Of a stretch of 9,462 nt of DNA, positions 1 through 7,224 are shown one piece after another. The DNA is taken from NCBI GenBank assembly GCA_020846515.1, contig JADLDX010000049.1:1-9462 (forward strand). Reading direction: 5' to 3'. Position 1 is the first letter of the stretch. Each line of letters opens with the position of its first letter. Source of the DNA: Pirellulaceae bacterium. Lineage in GTDB: Bacteria > Planctomycetota > Planctomycetia > Pirellulales > Pirellulaceae. The position numbers and the translations under genes were made by a program. The notes under the pieces were generated by a model. It had not been told where the DNA came from, searched no databases, and saw only the letters and a list, made by a program, of their open reading frames with translations.

Positions 1-1067
1 CGGCGAACATGAAGCTGGCCAATGGCAAGACCTTCCGCGAGGTCTTTGGCCCGCGCGGTGTGCTGAAGTGCAAGGCAGATGGCAAGGGCGGCCAGACCAT
101 CGAAAACACAGGCCCTTTGACCAAGAAACGCATGGAGACTATCGACGAAGAGTCACTCGCAGCTGCCAAGGACTTTATCAAACGTCATCACGCCGCTGGG
201 ACGCCCTTTTTCTGCTGGTGGAACGGGACGCGCATGCACTTCCGAACGCACGTAAAGAAGGAGAACCGTCATCCCGGTAACGACGAATACACCGATGGCA
301 TGATCGAACACGACGGTCACGTCGGCGAGTTGCTCAAGCTCATCGATGACCTCGGCTTGGCTGACAACACCATCGTCCAGTATTCGACCGACAACGGCCC
401 GCACTACAACACGTGGCCCGATGCCGGCACCATGCCTTTCCGCGGCGAAAAGAACTCCAATTGGGAAGGAGCCTTTCGCGCGCCATGCTTCGTCAAATGG
501 CCAGGCCATTTCACCGCAGGTGTTACATTGAACGGCATCGTCGCTCATGAGGACTGGCTTCCGACCTTTGCCGCAGCTGCAGGCGCACCCGACATCAAGG
601 AGAAACTCCTCAAAGGCGTGGAATTAAACGGTCGCAAATACAAGAACTATCTCGATGGATACAACTTAATGGATTACCTCAGTGGTAAGTCCGAAAAGTC
701 ACCTCGTAGCGAGTTCATCTACGTCAATGACGCTGGCGAAATCGTTGCGATCCGCGTCAACGACTGGAAGGCCGTCTATCTTGAGAACCGCGCTAAACAG
801 CTACAGGTATGGCGCGAACCCTTTATCGAGTTGCGATTGCCCCTGCTGTTCAACCTTCGACGCGATCCTTTCGAACGCGCACAGGAGAACTCGAACACGT
901 ACCACGATTGGGTGATCGACCGAGCTTATGTGCTCGGACCGATGCAAGCAGTTGCCAGCAGGTTCCTGCTGACCTTGAAGGATTACCCACCCAGCCAAAC
1001 CCCGGGCGATTGGAGCCTTCAATCTTTAGAGAAGCAGATCAAGAACATGGGCGCTGAAGGCAAGTAG
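1..1067 (+). CDS. Arylsulfatase (sulfatase family), 5'-truncated by the window
   Basis: C-terminal 354 residues of a sulfatase; the frame is open to the left edge (codons start at base 3), so the ATG at 9 is internal. Sulfatases hydrolyse sulfate esters with a formylglycine made from Cys or Ser in a CxPSR-type motif; that motif and the first metal ligands lie upstream of the window. What is visible (numbered from the Met at 9): a GTPFFCWWNGTRMHF strand, EHDGHVGELL at about 100-109, the metal-site signature STDNGP with Asp128-Asn129, then FRGEKNSNWEGAFRAPCFVKWPG, where the Lys and Arg lie as in the sulfatase active-site rim, and the HEDWLPTFAAAAGAPD segment. The end, with a DPFERAQ motif and a downstream helix, is typical of arylsulfatases of the A type. 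Sulfatases are abundant in marine planctomycetes, where they desulfate algal polysaccharides; the substrate here cannot be told. A hairpin terminator follows the TAG stop. Confidence 0.93.
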   Translation, partial: ANMKLANGKTFREVFGPRGVLKCKADGKGGQTIENTGPLTKKRMETIDEESLAAAKDFIKRHHAAGTPFFCWWNGTRMHFRTHVKKENRHPGNDEYTDGMIEHDGHVGELLKLIDDLGLADNTIVQYSTDNGPHYNTWPDAGTMPFRGEKNSNWEGAFRAPCFVKWPGHFTAGVTLNGIVAHEDWLPTFAAAAGAPDIKEKLLKGVELNGRKYKNYLDGYNLMDYLSGKSEKSPRSEFIYVNDAGEIVAIRVNDWKAVYLENRAKQLQVWREPFIELRLPLLFNLRRDPFERAQENSNTYHDWVIDRAYVLGPMQAVASRFLLTLKDYPPSQTPGDWSLQSLEKQIKNMGAEGK

Positions 1068-1089
1068 CCCGCGCCGACTCAATGCCTCC

Positions 1090-1126
1090 AGCCGCATGGG
1101 TTCCATCCCGATGCGGCTCCTTGTTT
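1090..1126 (+). terminator. Rho-independent-like terminator after the arylsulfatase
   Basis: AGCCGCAT (1090-1097) pairs with ATGCGGCT (1111-1118). The stem continues inward as GGG/CCC with one bulged G, closing a TTCCAT loop. The run CCTTGTTT follows. It lies 22 bases after the sulfatase stop, so it probably separates the sulfatase from the HAD gene. The T tract is short, hence moderate confidence. Confidence 0.6.
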
Positions 1127-1158
1127 CATTGTGAAACGCCAGGCGTCGGTCTTAAGTC

Positions 1159-1227
1159 GGGCTAAACCGGACGCTAGCGCGCTTGCGGCTGATCAGCCGC
1201 TGGGCGCTAGCCCACGGTTTTCGGCCC
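1159..1227. repeat. Nested palindromic intergenic element
   Basis: A four-level inverted structure in the 332-base gene-free stretch 1068-1399. Its core is the perfect 16-bp palindrome GCGGCTGATCAGCCGC (1185-1200). This is flanked by the perfect 8-bp arms GCTAGCGC (1173-1180) and GCGCTAGC (1204-1211), then AAACCG (1164-1169) and CGGTTT (1215-1220), then GGGC (1159-1162) and GCCC (1224-1227), with short unpaired joints. It has no T run, so it is not a simple terminator. Its sequence reminds me of dispersed intergenic repeats in Pirellulaceae genomes, which I cannot check here. It could be a dispersed palindromic (REP-like) unit, a cruciform, or an RNA hairpin in the leader or trailer of neighbouring transcripts. 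The structure is seen directly; any function is inference. Confidence 0.6.
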
Positions 1228-1329
1228 TCAGTCTTGCGTTGGGAATAGTATCGCCGGATTACTAAACTCCTTTTGCGATTACCTGTGGGATCGAAAAAGT
1301 TAACGTTTGAGCTGACCAAATGAACAAAA

Positions 1330-1358
1330 TTGTCGTTGAACCAACAGGACAGTTTTAT
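1330..1358 (+). promoter_or_regulatory. Weak sigma70-like promoter candidate for the HAD gene
   Basis: TTGTCG (1330-1335) and TTTTAT (1353-1358) are separated by exactly 17 bases. Each matches the -35 or -10 consensus at four of six positions. Transcription would start near 1365, giving a 35-base leader to the ATG at 1400. Such matches occur often by chance in AT-rich spacers, and promoter rules in planctomycetes are poorly known. Confidence 0.2.
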
Positions 1359-1399
1359 TCCCACTGCTTTGTTGCACCCCCTTGCACAACGAAGACAAA

Positions 1400-2470
1400 A
1401 TGAAACACGCGATTCGATGCAACGCTGCAGTGCTCGCCGTCGGCTGGTTACTGGGGTGGTTAACTGCGTTTGACTTGTCGGAGGCGTATTCCACCCAGTC
1501 GTTCGTGTGCGCTGACGAATTGGAAAAGGTGAACACGGCCGCCGACCCGTTGCCTACTTGGAACGAGGGAAAGGCCAAGCAAGCCGTTGTCGAGTTCGTA
1601 GCGAAGGTCACAACGCAAGGCGGCAAGGACTTCGTACCGGTCGACGAGCGCATAGCAGTGTTCGATAACGATGGCACGCTTTGGCCAGAGAATCCGGTTC
1701 CATTTCAGGTCGCATACGTTTTCGATGAATTGAAACGCAGAGCGACGAAGGAACCCAAACTGGCCGATGATCCGATGGTAAACGCTGCCCTGACCGGAGA
1801 CTTCGCAAAGCTCTTGGAAGGCGATCATCACGACGGCTTGATGCGAATCACTGCATTGACCCATGCCGGGATGACGACCGACGAGTTCAGGTCGAGCGTC
1901 GAAGCTTGGCTCGCATCAGCCAGGCATCCAAGATTCAACCAACTCTACGACCAACTCGCCTACCAGCCGATGCAGGAACTATTGCGTTACCTGAGGGCGA
2001 AGGGCTTCAAGACGTTCATCGTATCCGGTGGCGGCGCGGACTTCATGAGGGTATGGGCGGAGCGTGTCTACGGCATCCCACCCGAGCAAGTTATCGGCTC
2101 GACCGCGCGAACGAAGTTCGAGTTGCGCGAAACCGGCCCGGTCCTGGTGAAGACGCTCGACTATCTGTTTGTGGATGACAAGGAAGGCAAGCCGGTCGGT
2201 ATTCACCAGTTCATCGGCCGACGGCCCATCGCCTGTTTTGGAAACTCCGATGGCGACCTGGCGATGCTTCAATACACGACCATCAACAATCCACGCCCCA
2301 GCTTCGGTATGATCATCCACCATACTGATGACGAGCGTGAATACGCCTACGATGCCAAGCCCAAGAGCAGTGGCAAATTGATCGAAGCGTTGAAAGAAGC
2401 ACCACAACGCGGCTGGACCGTTGTGAGCATGCAGGACGATTGGAAGACGATCTTCCCGTCGAAGAAGTGA
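1400..2470 (+). CDS. Exported HAD-superfamily hydrolase (phosphoserine-phosphatase-like)
   Basis: 356 residues from the ATG at 1400. A TTG in frame at 1382 would add six residues but has no ribosome site; the site before 1400 is also weak. HAD enzymes cleave phosphate esters through a phospho-aspartate. Visible motifs: motif I FDNDGTLWPE with nucleophile Asp89 and acid/base Asp91; motif II FIVSGGG with Ser209; a plausible motif III Lys264 in the segment GKPVGI; motif IV FGNSDGD with Asp284 and Asp286. The helical cap between motifs I and II resembles the PF12710 (SerB-like) group. The first 25 residues (Lys2, Arg6, then a hydrophobic run to about residue 24) look like a signal peptide or anchor, so the enzyme probably acts in the periplasm. 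The natural substrate is not evident. It begins a likely transcript with the next two exported proteins. Confidence 0.88.
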   Translation: MKHAIRCNAAVLAVGWLLGWLTAFDLSEAYSTQSFVCADELEKVNTAADPLPTWNEGKAKQAVVEFVAKVTTQGGKDFVPVDERIAVFDNDGTLWPENPVPFQVAYVFDELKRRATKEPKLADDPMVNAALTGDFAKLLEGDHHDGLMRITALTHAGMTTDEFRSSVEAWLASARHPRFNQLYDQLAYQPMQELLRYLRAKGFKTFIVSGGGADFMRVWAERVYGIPPEQVIGSTARTKFELRETGPVLVKTLDYLFVDDKEGKPVGIHQFIGRRPIACFGNSDGDLAMLQYTTINNPRPSFGMIIHHTDDEREYAYDAKPKSSGKLIEALKEAPQRGWTVVSMQDDWKTIFPSKK

Positions 2471-2526
2471 TCGAATTGCCACAAATCACGGTGGCCCCAA
2501 TTGATATTTGAATCCTCCTACGACTT

Positions 2527-2530
2527 AGGG
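2527..2530 (+). promoter_or_regulatory. Ribosome binding site of the SnoaL-like gene
   Basis: AGGG lies eight bases before the ATG at 2539 and supports that start. It is a short match to the anti-Shine-Dalgarno sequence. Confidence 0.45.
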
Positions 2531-2538
2531 ACCAATTT

Positions 2539-3447
2539 ATGATTTACCGTTCAAGTTTAACACTGCTAGTGGCGACAGCCTGCATGTGGTTCGCTCCCAC
2601 TCTGGTTTCGTTCTCTTTTGGACAAGTTGATCCAGCCGCAGAGATCCGCAAGGATTGGGAAAAGCTAACCGCCGCCTTCAGCGCTGGAAAAGCCGATGAG
2701 GTAGTTGCCAAGTTCTTGGCCAATGGCGAGCTGATCGATGAACAGGGGACGATCTATCAAGGACAACCTGCCATCAAAGAATTGCTTACAGCTTTCTTTG
2801 CGAAGTTCCCCGGATCGCAGATGAAGAATGAAATCGAATCCATTCGATTCATTGGTTCGATTGCGATTCAAGAAGGAAGAAGAGTCACGACAGCCAAAGA
2901 CGGAAGTATTTCGTCGGTCCGTTACACAGCCGTGCTCGCAAAGACCGAGCAAGGTTGGCGAATTGCTTCGCTGAGAGATTTCGGAGAAGAGACCGCTGCA
3001 TCGCCAGGAGAGTTGCTAAAGCCGCTGGCTTGGCTGATCGGCGACTGGATCAATGAAGGTGCCGACGCCCAAGTCAAAATTACCTATCGCTGGTCAGAAG
3101 ACAAGAATTTCATTTTGGGCGAAATATCGGTAACCAAGGGTGATCAAGTTGTAATGAAAAGTTCACAAAGAATTGGATGGGATCCTTTGCTTGGTACGCC
3201 GCGCTCATGGACCTTTGATTCCGATGGCGGTTTTACTGAAGCAACCTGGACGCAAATTGAGGATGCCTGGATGGTTCGTTCGTCCGCAGTGATGCCAGAC
3301 GGCTTAACGGGGTCGGCCATCTTGAAGATTTCCAACGGAGAAAAGGGACGCTACGTGATGACGGGTACTAACCGAATCATCGGCAATGCGACGGAAGACG
3401 ATTATCAAGTCACCGTCGTAAAACTGCCACCCGCCGCCGGTAAGTAA
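2539..3447 (+). CDS. Secreted two-domain protein: SnoaL/DUF4440-like (SgcJ/EcaC type) plus C-terminal beta domain
   Basis: 302 residues. Residues 1-28 form a signal peptide (Arg4, hydrophobic 7-23, likely cut before Gln29 after SFG). Residues about 33-148 look like an NTF2-fold domain of the SnoaL/DUF4440 group: a first helix EIRKDWEKLTAAFSAGKADE, then the strand GELIDEQGTIYQGQPAI, then helix, and a closing strand GWRIASLRDF. The domain is often labelled SgcJ/EcaC oxidoreductase in databases, but that name proves no enzyme activity; many members are binding domains. Residues about 160-300 form a second, beta-rich domain starting LAWLIGDW, with the pattern of small lipocalin-like or DUF1579-like barrels. 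The gene sits 68 bases after the HAD gene and only 27 before the TPR gene, suggesting co-transcription. Export is inferred. Ligand and role are unknown. Confidence 0.82.
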   Translation: MIYRSSLTLLVATACMWFAPTLVSFSFGQVDPAAEIRKDWEKLTAAFSAGKADEVVAKFLANGELIDEQGTIYQGQPAIKELLTAFFAKFPGSQMKNEIESIRFIGSIAIQEGRRVTTAKDGSISSVRYTAVLAKTEQGWRIASLRDFGEETAASPGELLKPLAWLIGDWINEGADAQVKITYRWSEDKNFILGEISVTKGDQVVMKSSQRIGWDPLLGTPRSWTFDSDGGFTEATWTQIEDAWMVRSSAVMPDGLTGSAILKISNGEKGRYVMTGTNRIIGNATEDDYQVTVVKLPPAAGK

Positions 3448-3463
3448 TCCATTCGCAATTCAC

Positions 3464-3467
3464 GGAG
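3464..3467 (+). promoter_or_regulatory. Ribosome binding site fixing the start of the TPR protein
   Basis: GGAG lies seven bases before the ATG at 3475. The alternative in-frame ATG at 3484 would be 16 bases away, so 3475 is preferred. Confidence 0.55.
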
Positions 3468-3474
3468 AAATAGC

Positions 3475-5445
3475 ATGTCAACGATGAAGAAGATTCGCAC
3501 CATGTCGGCGATATTGGTTCCATTGGCTATCGGAACAGTTTGCCTGCCTGATGCTTTTGCACAGCGTGGTCGAGGCGGAGGAGGAGTTGGTGGTGCAAGA
3601 CCGTCGATGGCTAACATGGGCGGTGGTGGCGCGCGTCCAAACATGTCGCGACCAAGCATGCCGTCCATGGCGCGGCCCAGCCCTCCAAACATGTCCCGCC
3701 CAAATCCATCGCGACCATCGTTGGGAAATGCGAATGCACGTCCCTCCATGCCAAATTTCGGCGGAAATCCAGGGACACCTTCCTTCGGTGGCTCGCGTCC
3801 TTCGTTGGGAGGCGCAGGAAATCTACCGAACATTTCGCGTCCAACAACACGTCCTTCGAACCCTCCCTTGGCAACGCGTCCTTCATTGCCCAGCGCACCC
3901 ACGCGCCCTCAGGTCAATCCACCAAACATGCAGCTGCCGTCAACGCTGCCATCAACTGGAATCGGACAAAATCGTCCATCGCTTCCCGGAGGCGGCAGTC
4001 GACCTTCGCTGGGCAATATTAATCTGCCCAATACGCTGCCAGGGGTAGCAACACGACCGCCCATCGGCGGTGATCGACCAACTACTTTGCCTGGCAACAT
4101 CGACCGACCAGTGATCGGTGGAAACCGGCCAGGAGAAAACATCAACCTGCCTGGCTTAGGTAGCAACAATACGGTTAATAGACCTAGCATCGGTGGAAAT
4201 CGTCCTGGTTTTGGCAATGACACGAACATCAACATTGGCAACAACGTCAATATTGGGAACAGCGTTGGCAACCGGTTTCCCAATCGACCAAATTGGGATG
4301 TCGACCCAGGATTTTCCCGCCCAGGTTGGGGGCTAGACGGTGGTAGTAATTGGAACAGCAACTGGCATAACAACTGTATCGATCACCATCACAATTGGTA
4401 CAACGGATGTTGGTATGGTTATTGGGGGAGCAATTGGTATGCGCCCGTTGTGTGGGGAGGTATAGGCTGGGGGCTTGGGGCCATGACTAGCGGATGGGGA
4501 TACAACTATGCGAGCTATTACAACCCATACTATGCCCAGCCGACCATCGCTCAATCGATGCCCTACGATTATTCGCAGCCGGTTGTCGTGAATAACTACG
4601 TTTCGTCGAACTCGGATGTAGCCGGAAGCAATACTCAAATCGACCAGTCAACGCCACAACAAGCGCAGGCATTTTCGTCGTTCGATCAAGGGTTAGCCAA
4701 GTTCAAAGCTGCGCAATACGTTCCTGCCCTTTCCGATTTCAATGCTTCACTTAAGGCGTTGCCAGGTGATGCGGTCGTACACGAGGTTCGTTCGCTTGCT
4801 CTGTTCGCTACCGGCGATTACAAGGCTGCAGCAGCTGGTCTCAATTCCCTGCTCTCGTCGGCTCCAGGCATGGATTGGACCACGATGAGTGGACTGTATG
4901 GCAATCCTGAAGACTATACGACTCAGCTTCGGAAACTCGAACAATTCTGCAAATCAAATCCGACCGACGCAGCAGCCCATTTCGTATTGGCTTCCCACTG
5001 TCTCGTAATCGGATCAAAGGATGTGGCGATACAAGCGCTGCGAGTTGTGGTCCAGTATCAGCCCAAGGACGTAACTGCCAAGCGGATGTTGGATGCGTTA
5101 GCACCACCAGACGTACCTGCTGTGGCAGCGCCAACAACTGCGCCTGGCTCAGAGGCAACCCAAACTGATTTGGTCGGAAAATGGGTGGCTCAATCACGCG
5201 ATACAAAAATTGAGTTGTCGATTACAGAAGACTCGAAGTTTACTTGGAAAGCGGGCGCGAAGGATCAGAAGGCTGTCGAACTGTCCGGACAGCTAAATGC
5301 CGGAAGCGACGGAATCTCACTCGAGACGAAAGAGCAAGGAGCGATCGGCGGATCCGTCACATCCAATGGCCCGGACAAGTGGACGTTCTCCATTAGTGGA
5401 GCACCACCTTCGGATCCGGGACTCAGCTTCACTCGCGTAAAATAG
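3475..5445 (+). CDS. Large secreted protein: RPS/GN-rich repeats, Trp/Tyr-rich segment, TPR domain, C-terminal beta domain
   Basis: 656 residues in four parts. Residues 1-29 are a signal peptide (Lys5, Lys6, Arg8; cut after AFA). Residues 30-271 are low complexity, rich in Gly, Pro, Asn, Arg and Ser, with recurring RPSLG, RPSMP, GGNRPG and LPG motifs and no predicted fold. Residues about 272-353 are crowded with Trp, Tyr, Asn and Gly, including an HHH cluster and two Cys. A YDYSQPVVVNNY motif follows. Residues about 399-545 carry TPR-like helix pairs (LAKFKAAQYVPALSDFNASL; LALFATGDYKAAAAGLNSLL) plus the segment MDWTTMSGLYGNPEDYTTQL. Residues about 565-656 are a small beta-rich domain starting LVGKW. 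I recall this arrangement from a planctomycete family of unknown function; no catalytic site is visible. It may be an envelope or surface protein using TPRs for partner binding. The gene closely follows the SnoaL-like gene, probably on the same transcript. Confidence 0.85.
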   Translation: MSTMKKIRTMSAILVPLAIGTVCLPDAFAQRGRGGGGVGGARPSMANMGGGGARPNMSRPSMPSMARPSPPNMSRPNPSRPSLGNANARPSMPNFGGNPGTPSFGGSRPSLGGAGNLPNISRPTTRPSNPPLATRPSLPSAPTRPQVNPPNMQLPSTLPSTGIGQNRPSLPGGGSRPSLGNINLPNTLPGVATRPPIGGDRPTTLPGNIDRPVIGGNRPGENINLPGLGSNNTVNRPSIGGNRPGFGNDTNINIGNNVNIGNSVGNRFPNRPNWDVDPGFSRPGWGLDGGSNWNSNWHNNCIDHHHNWYNGCWYGYWGSNWYAPVVWGGIGWGLGAMTSGWGYNYASYYNPYYAQPTIAQSMPYDYSQPVVVNNYVSSNSDVAGSNTQIDQSTPQQAQAFSSFDQGLAKFKAAQYVPALSDFNASLKALPGDAVVHEVRSLALFATGDYKAAAAGLNSLLSSAPGMDWTTMSGLYGNPEDYTTQLRKLEQFCKSNPTDAAAHFVLASHCLVIGSKDVAIQALRVVVQYQPKDVTAKRMLDALAPPDVPAVAAPTTAPGSEATQTDLVGKWVAQSRDTKIELSITEDSKFTWKAGAKDQKAVELSGQLNAGSDGISLETKEQGAIGGSVTSNGPDKWTFSISGAPPSDPGLSFTRVK

Positions 5446-5473
5446 TATTAAAAACAATTTTACCGCATCACCA

Positions 5474-5578
5474 ATGGCTCTCACAAATCAGTGTTCGAAA
5501 GGCAAGAATTACCTAATCGCTTCAGCAGTAATGCTAGCTTTTCTCAATCCTGACAAAGCGCCCAGTGCTCGTCATTGA
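5474..5578 (+). CDS. Doubtful small ORF, 34 residues, signal-peptide-like
   Basis: An ATG at 5474 opens 34 codons ending at TGA 5576-5578, in the 201-base spacer between the TPR and porin genes. The product would have a basic start (KGK at 9-11) and a hydrophobic run from Tyr13 to Leu24, like a signal peptide or one membrane segment, and then ends after ten more residues. No ribosome binding site is visible. It may be a chance ORF, a leader peptide, or the remnant of a lost secreted gene. Confidence 0.2.
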   Translation: MALTNQCSKGKNYLIASAVMLAFLNPDKAPSARH

Positions 5579-5636
5579 AATTGGTATAGATGCCCGATAG
5601 CGACTGCGTGACATCTTTCCTTATGCGAATGCGACT

Positions 5637-5641
5637 TAGGG
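5637..5641 (+). promoter_or_regulatory. Ribosome binding site that favours the porin start at 5647
   Basis: TAGGG lies five bases before the ATG at 5647. The in-frame ATGs at 5590, 5623 and 5629 have no comparable site. Starting at 5647 also gives a signal peptide of normal size. Confidence 0.4.
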
Positions 5642-5646
5642 CGATC

Positions 5647-7026
5647 ATGGCCAAAGTAATACAAGTGCGAGCATGGCATGCTGCTGCGAGACTGTTTTTC
5701 GCTGTAGCGGTAACCTGTGGAAATTATTTGTATTCACAGACCGAAAGTGACTATGTAACGCAAGCATCTGATGCGAGCTCCGCTATTGAGTCAAACACTG
5801 GATGCCTTTGCGACGATTCGTGCGATGGCCTCGTTTCCGGACGACTGTGCAGCGATGACTTAACGTTGAGCTCTTGGCTTGATGGCGATCAGTCGAAACT
5901 TCGCCAAGGATTATCGGACAACGGCATCACCTTTACGAACAACTTGACCAATTTCTACTTTGGCAACACTCGTGGCGGACTCGAACGCGAGTTTCGATTT
6001 GGCGGACACGGAGACTACCTAACGAACATCGACATCAACAAACTGGGCGGGCCTCAAGGGCAGTTTCTGCAAATTCGCGCAGAACATCGCTATGGAGAAT
6101 CACTGGCAGGTTCAACGGGCACGTTATTACCTCCCAACCTGGCAACGGATCTACCAGTCGCTGATTCTGACGACATCTACATAACGAACTTTTTGTTTAC
6201 CCAAGCGCTGTCGGAATCGTTTGCGCTCTACGCTGGGAAACTAGATACCCTTGATGGCGACATGAACGCGTTTGCACACGGTCGTGGCATTCGTCAATTC
6301 TCTAACGCCGCATTCGTAGTCAATCCTATCGGCTTGCGAACCGTAGCCTATTCGACCTTAGGTACAGGGTTCGTCTTCCTCAAAGATCGTGAGCCAATTT
6401 ATAACTTTCTAGTTCTCAACGCCCGCGATACGACAACAAGCGACGGGTTCAGCGAATTGTTTGCCGATGGCGCAGTTATCTCCCAAGAGCTCCGTATTCC
6501 AACAAATTTGCTGGGACTCCCTGGGCATCAACTATTCGGGGCAATTTGGAGCAGCCGGAATTTCGCGGCACTCGATCAGTCACCGTTGATAGTCCTGCCT
6601 AGGGTTCCCATAGCTCGTGAATCAGGGTCGTGGGCACTGACCTACAACTTTGATCAGTATTTGTTTGTTGATCCATGCGACAGTAAGCGAGGATGGGGGC
6701 TCTTTGGCCGAGTCGGCGTGGCGGACCCAAACACTAACCCGATTCAAAGTTTCTATAGCCTCGGAGTCGGTGGCAACAGTCGCCTGCGCGGTCGAGAAAA
6801 TGACACCTTCGGATTGGGTTGGTATTATTCGGAGACGAGCAAAAATATCGCTCCGTTTCTGGCTAATCTCGGAAACTTGCGTGACGGACAGGGTGGCGAG
6901 ATGTTCTACAGCGTCGCCGTTCGCAAGCGATTCACCGTCACAGCGGATACGCAGGTGCTCTTGCCTGCTCGTGCGAACGTGGATACCGCCCTAACGTGCG
7001 GATTAAGAGCCAACTTAACATTCTAG
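5647..7026 (+). CDS. OprB-family carbohydrate-selective porin
   Basis: 459 residues from the ATG at 5647; earlier in-frame ATGs at 5590, 5623 and 5629 would give an abnormally long start before the signal peptide. Residues 1-30 are a signal peptide (Lys3, Arg8, Arg15, hydrophobic 16-24). OprB porins form outer-membrane beta barrels that pass sugars. Supporting features: LRQGLSDNGITFTNNLTNFYFGNTRGG near the start, matching the usual OprB opening; many alternating strands; the AGKLDTLDGDMNAFAHG segment; GWGLFGRVGVADPNTNP, a typical OprB strand-turn; and a terminal Phe, the barrel-assembly signal. Between signal and barrel lies a Cys-rich stretch (Cys53, Cys55, Cys59, Cys68), odd for a porin. 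It lies 201 bases after the TPR gene, so it may have its own promoter. Together with the sulfatase it hints at uptake of sulfated sugars, which is inference. Confidence 0.85.
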   Translation: MAKVIQVRAWHAAARLFFAVAVTCGNYLYSQTESDYVTQASDASSAIESNTGCLCDDSCDGLVSGRLCSDDLTLSSWLDGDQSKLRQGLSDNGITFTNNLTNFYFGNTRGGLEREFRFGGHGDYLTNIDINKLGGPQGQFLQIRAEHRYGESLAGSTGTLLPPNLATDLPVADSDDIYITNFLFTQALSESFALYAGKLDTLDGDMNAFAHGRGIRQFSNAAFVVNPIGLRTVAYSTLGTGFVFLKDREPIYNFLVLNARDTTTSDGFSELFADGAVISQELRIPTNLLGLPGHQLFGAIWSSRNFAALDQSPLIVLPRVPIARESGSWALTYNFDQYLFVDPCDSKRGWGLFGRVGVADPNTNPIQSFYSLGVGGNSRLRGRENDTFGLGWYYSETSKNIAPFLANLGNLRDGQGGEMFYSVAVRKRFTVTADTQVLLPARANVDTALTCGLRANLTF

Positions 7027-7032
7027 GCACCG

Positions 7033-7080
7033 TTGCCAGACGGTGGATTCGTCTGGCAAAATCCATCGCTTGGCAGCGAT
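7033..7080 (+). terminator. Two hairpins after the porin, possible terminator
   Basis: A perfect 9-bp stem TTGCCAGAC (7033-7041) / GTCTGGCAA (7051-7059) starts six bases after the porin stop. A second 6-bp stem, ATCGCT (7065-7070) / AGCGAT (7075-7080) with a TGGC loop, follows. Neither is followed by a T run, so termination would need another factor, or the hairpins may only stabilise the 3' end of the mRNA. Confidence 0.4.
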
Positions 7081-7199
7081 CGCTACGTAGCCACAAAGCA
7101 GGCGTCTGGCCGATGTGAATGGCGTGCTCAATACTCGTCTCGTGACTAACTGTGCGAGTCCTGCGGCATCCTGCAACGATGGTCTGAGCAGTCAACAAC

Positions 7200-7208
7200 C
7201 CCTCGCGT
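7200..7208 (+). repeat. 9-bp target-site duplication, left copy
   Basis: CCCTCGCGT directly precedes the left terminal inverted repeat at 7209 and is repeated exactly at 7386-7394 directly after the right one. Both copies have the same orientation, as expected from staggered cutting at insertion. Confidence 0.8.
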
Positions 7209-7224
7209 CAACGCTGTGAAGCAT
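7209..7224 (+). repeat. Left terminal inverted repeat of the MITE
   Basis: CAACGCTGTGAAGCAT is the exact reverse complement of 7370-7385. Its inner part GTGAAGCAT also begins each internal 42-bp unit. Confidence 0.85.

Noticed and set aside
1979..2482. A 167-codon minus-strand ORF opposite the HAD gene.
   Set aside because: The plus strand in this region carries HAD motifs II and IV in order, so the reverse ORF is a shadow.
2474..2502. A hairpin GCCAC (2478-2482) / GTGGC (2491-2495) with outer AATT arms after the HAD stop, as terminator.
   Set aside because: The stem is short, has a three-base bulge and no T run. The close downstream gene suggests read-through.
3405..4373. Long Pro/Gly/Arg-rich minus-strand ORFs opposite the RPS-repeat region.
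   Set aside because: They are a by-product of the biased codons of the plus-strand repeats, with no ribosome sites and no homology I recognise.
5435..5466. An AT-rich inverted repeat GTAAAAT/ATTTTAC at the end of the TPR gene, as terminator.
   Set aside because: The stem is weak and AT-rich and includes coding bases, with no T run after it.
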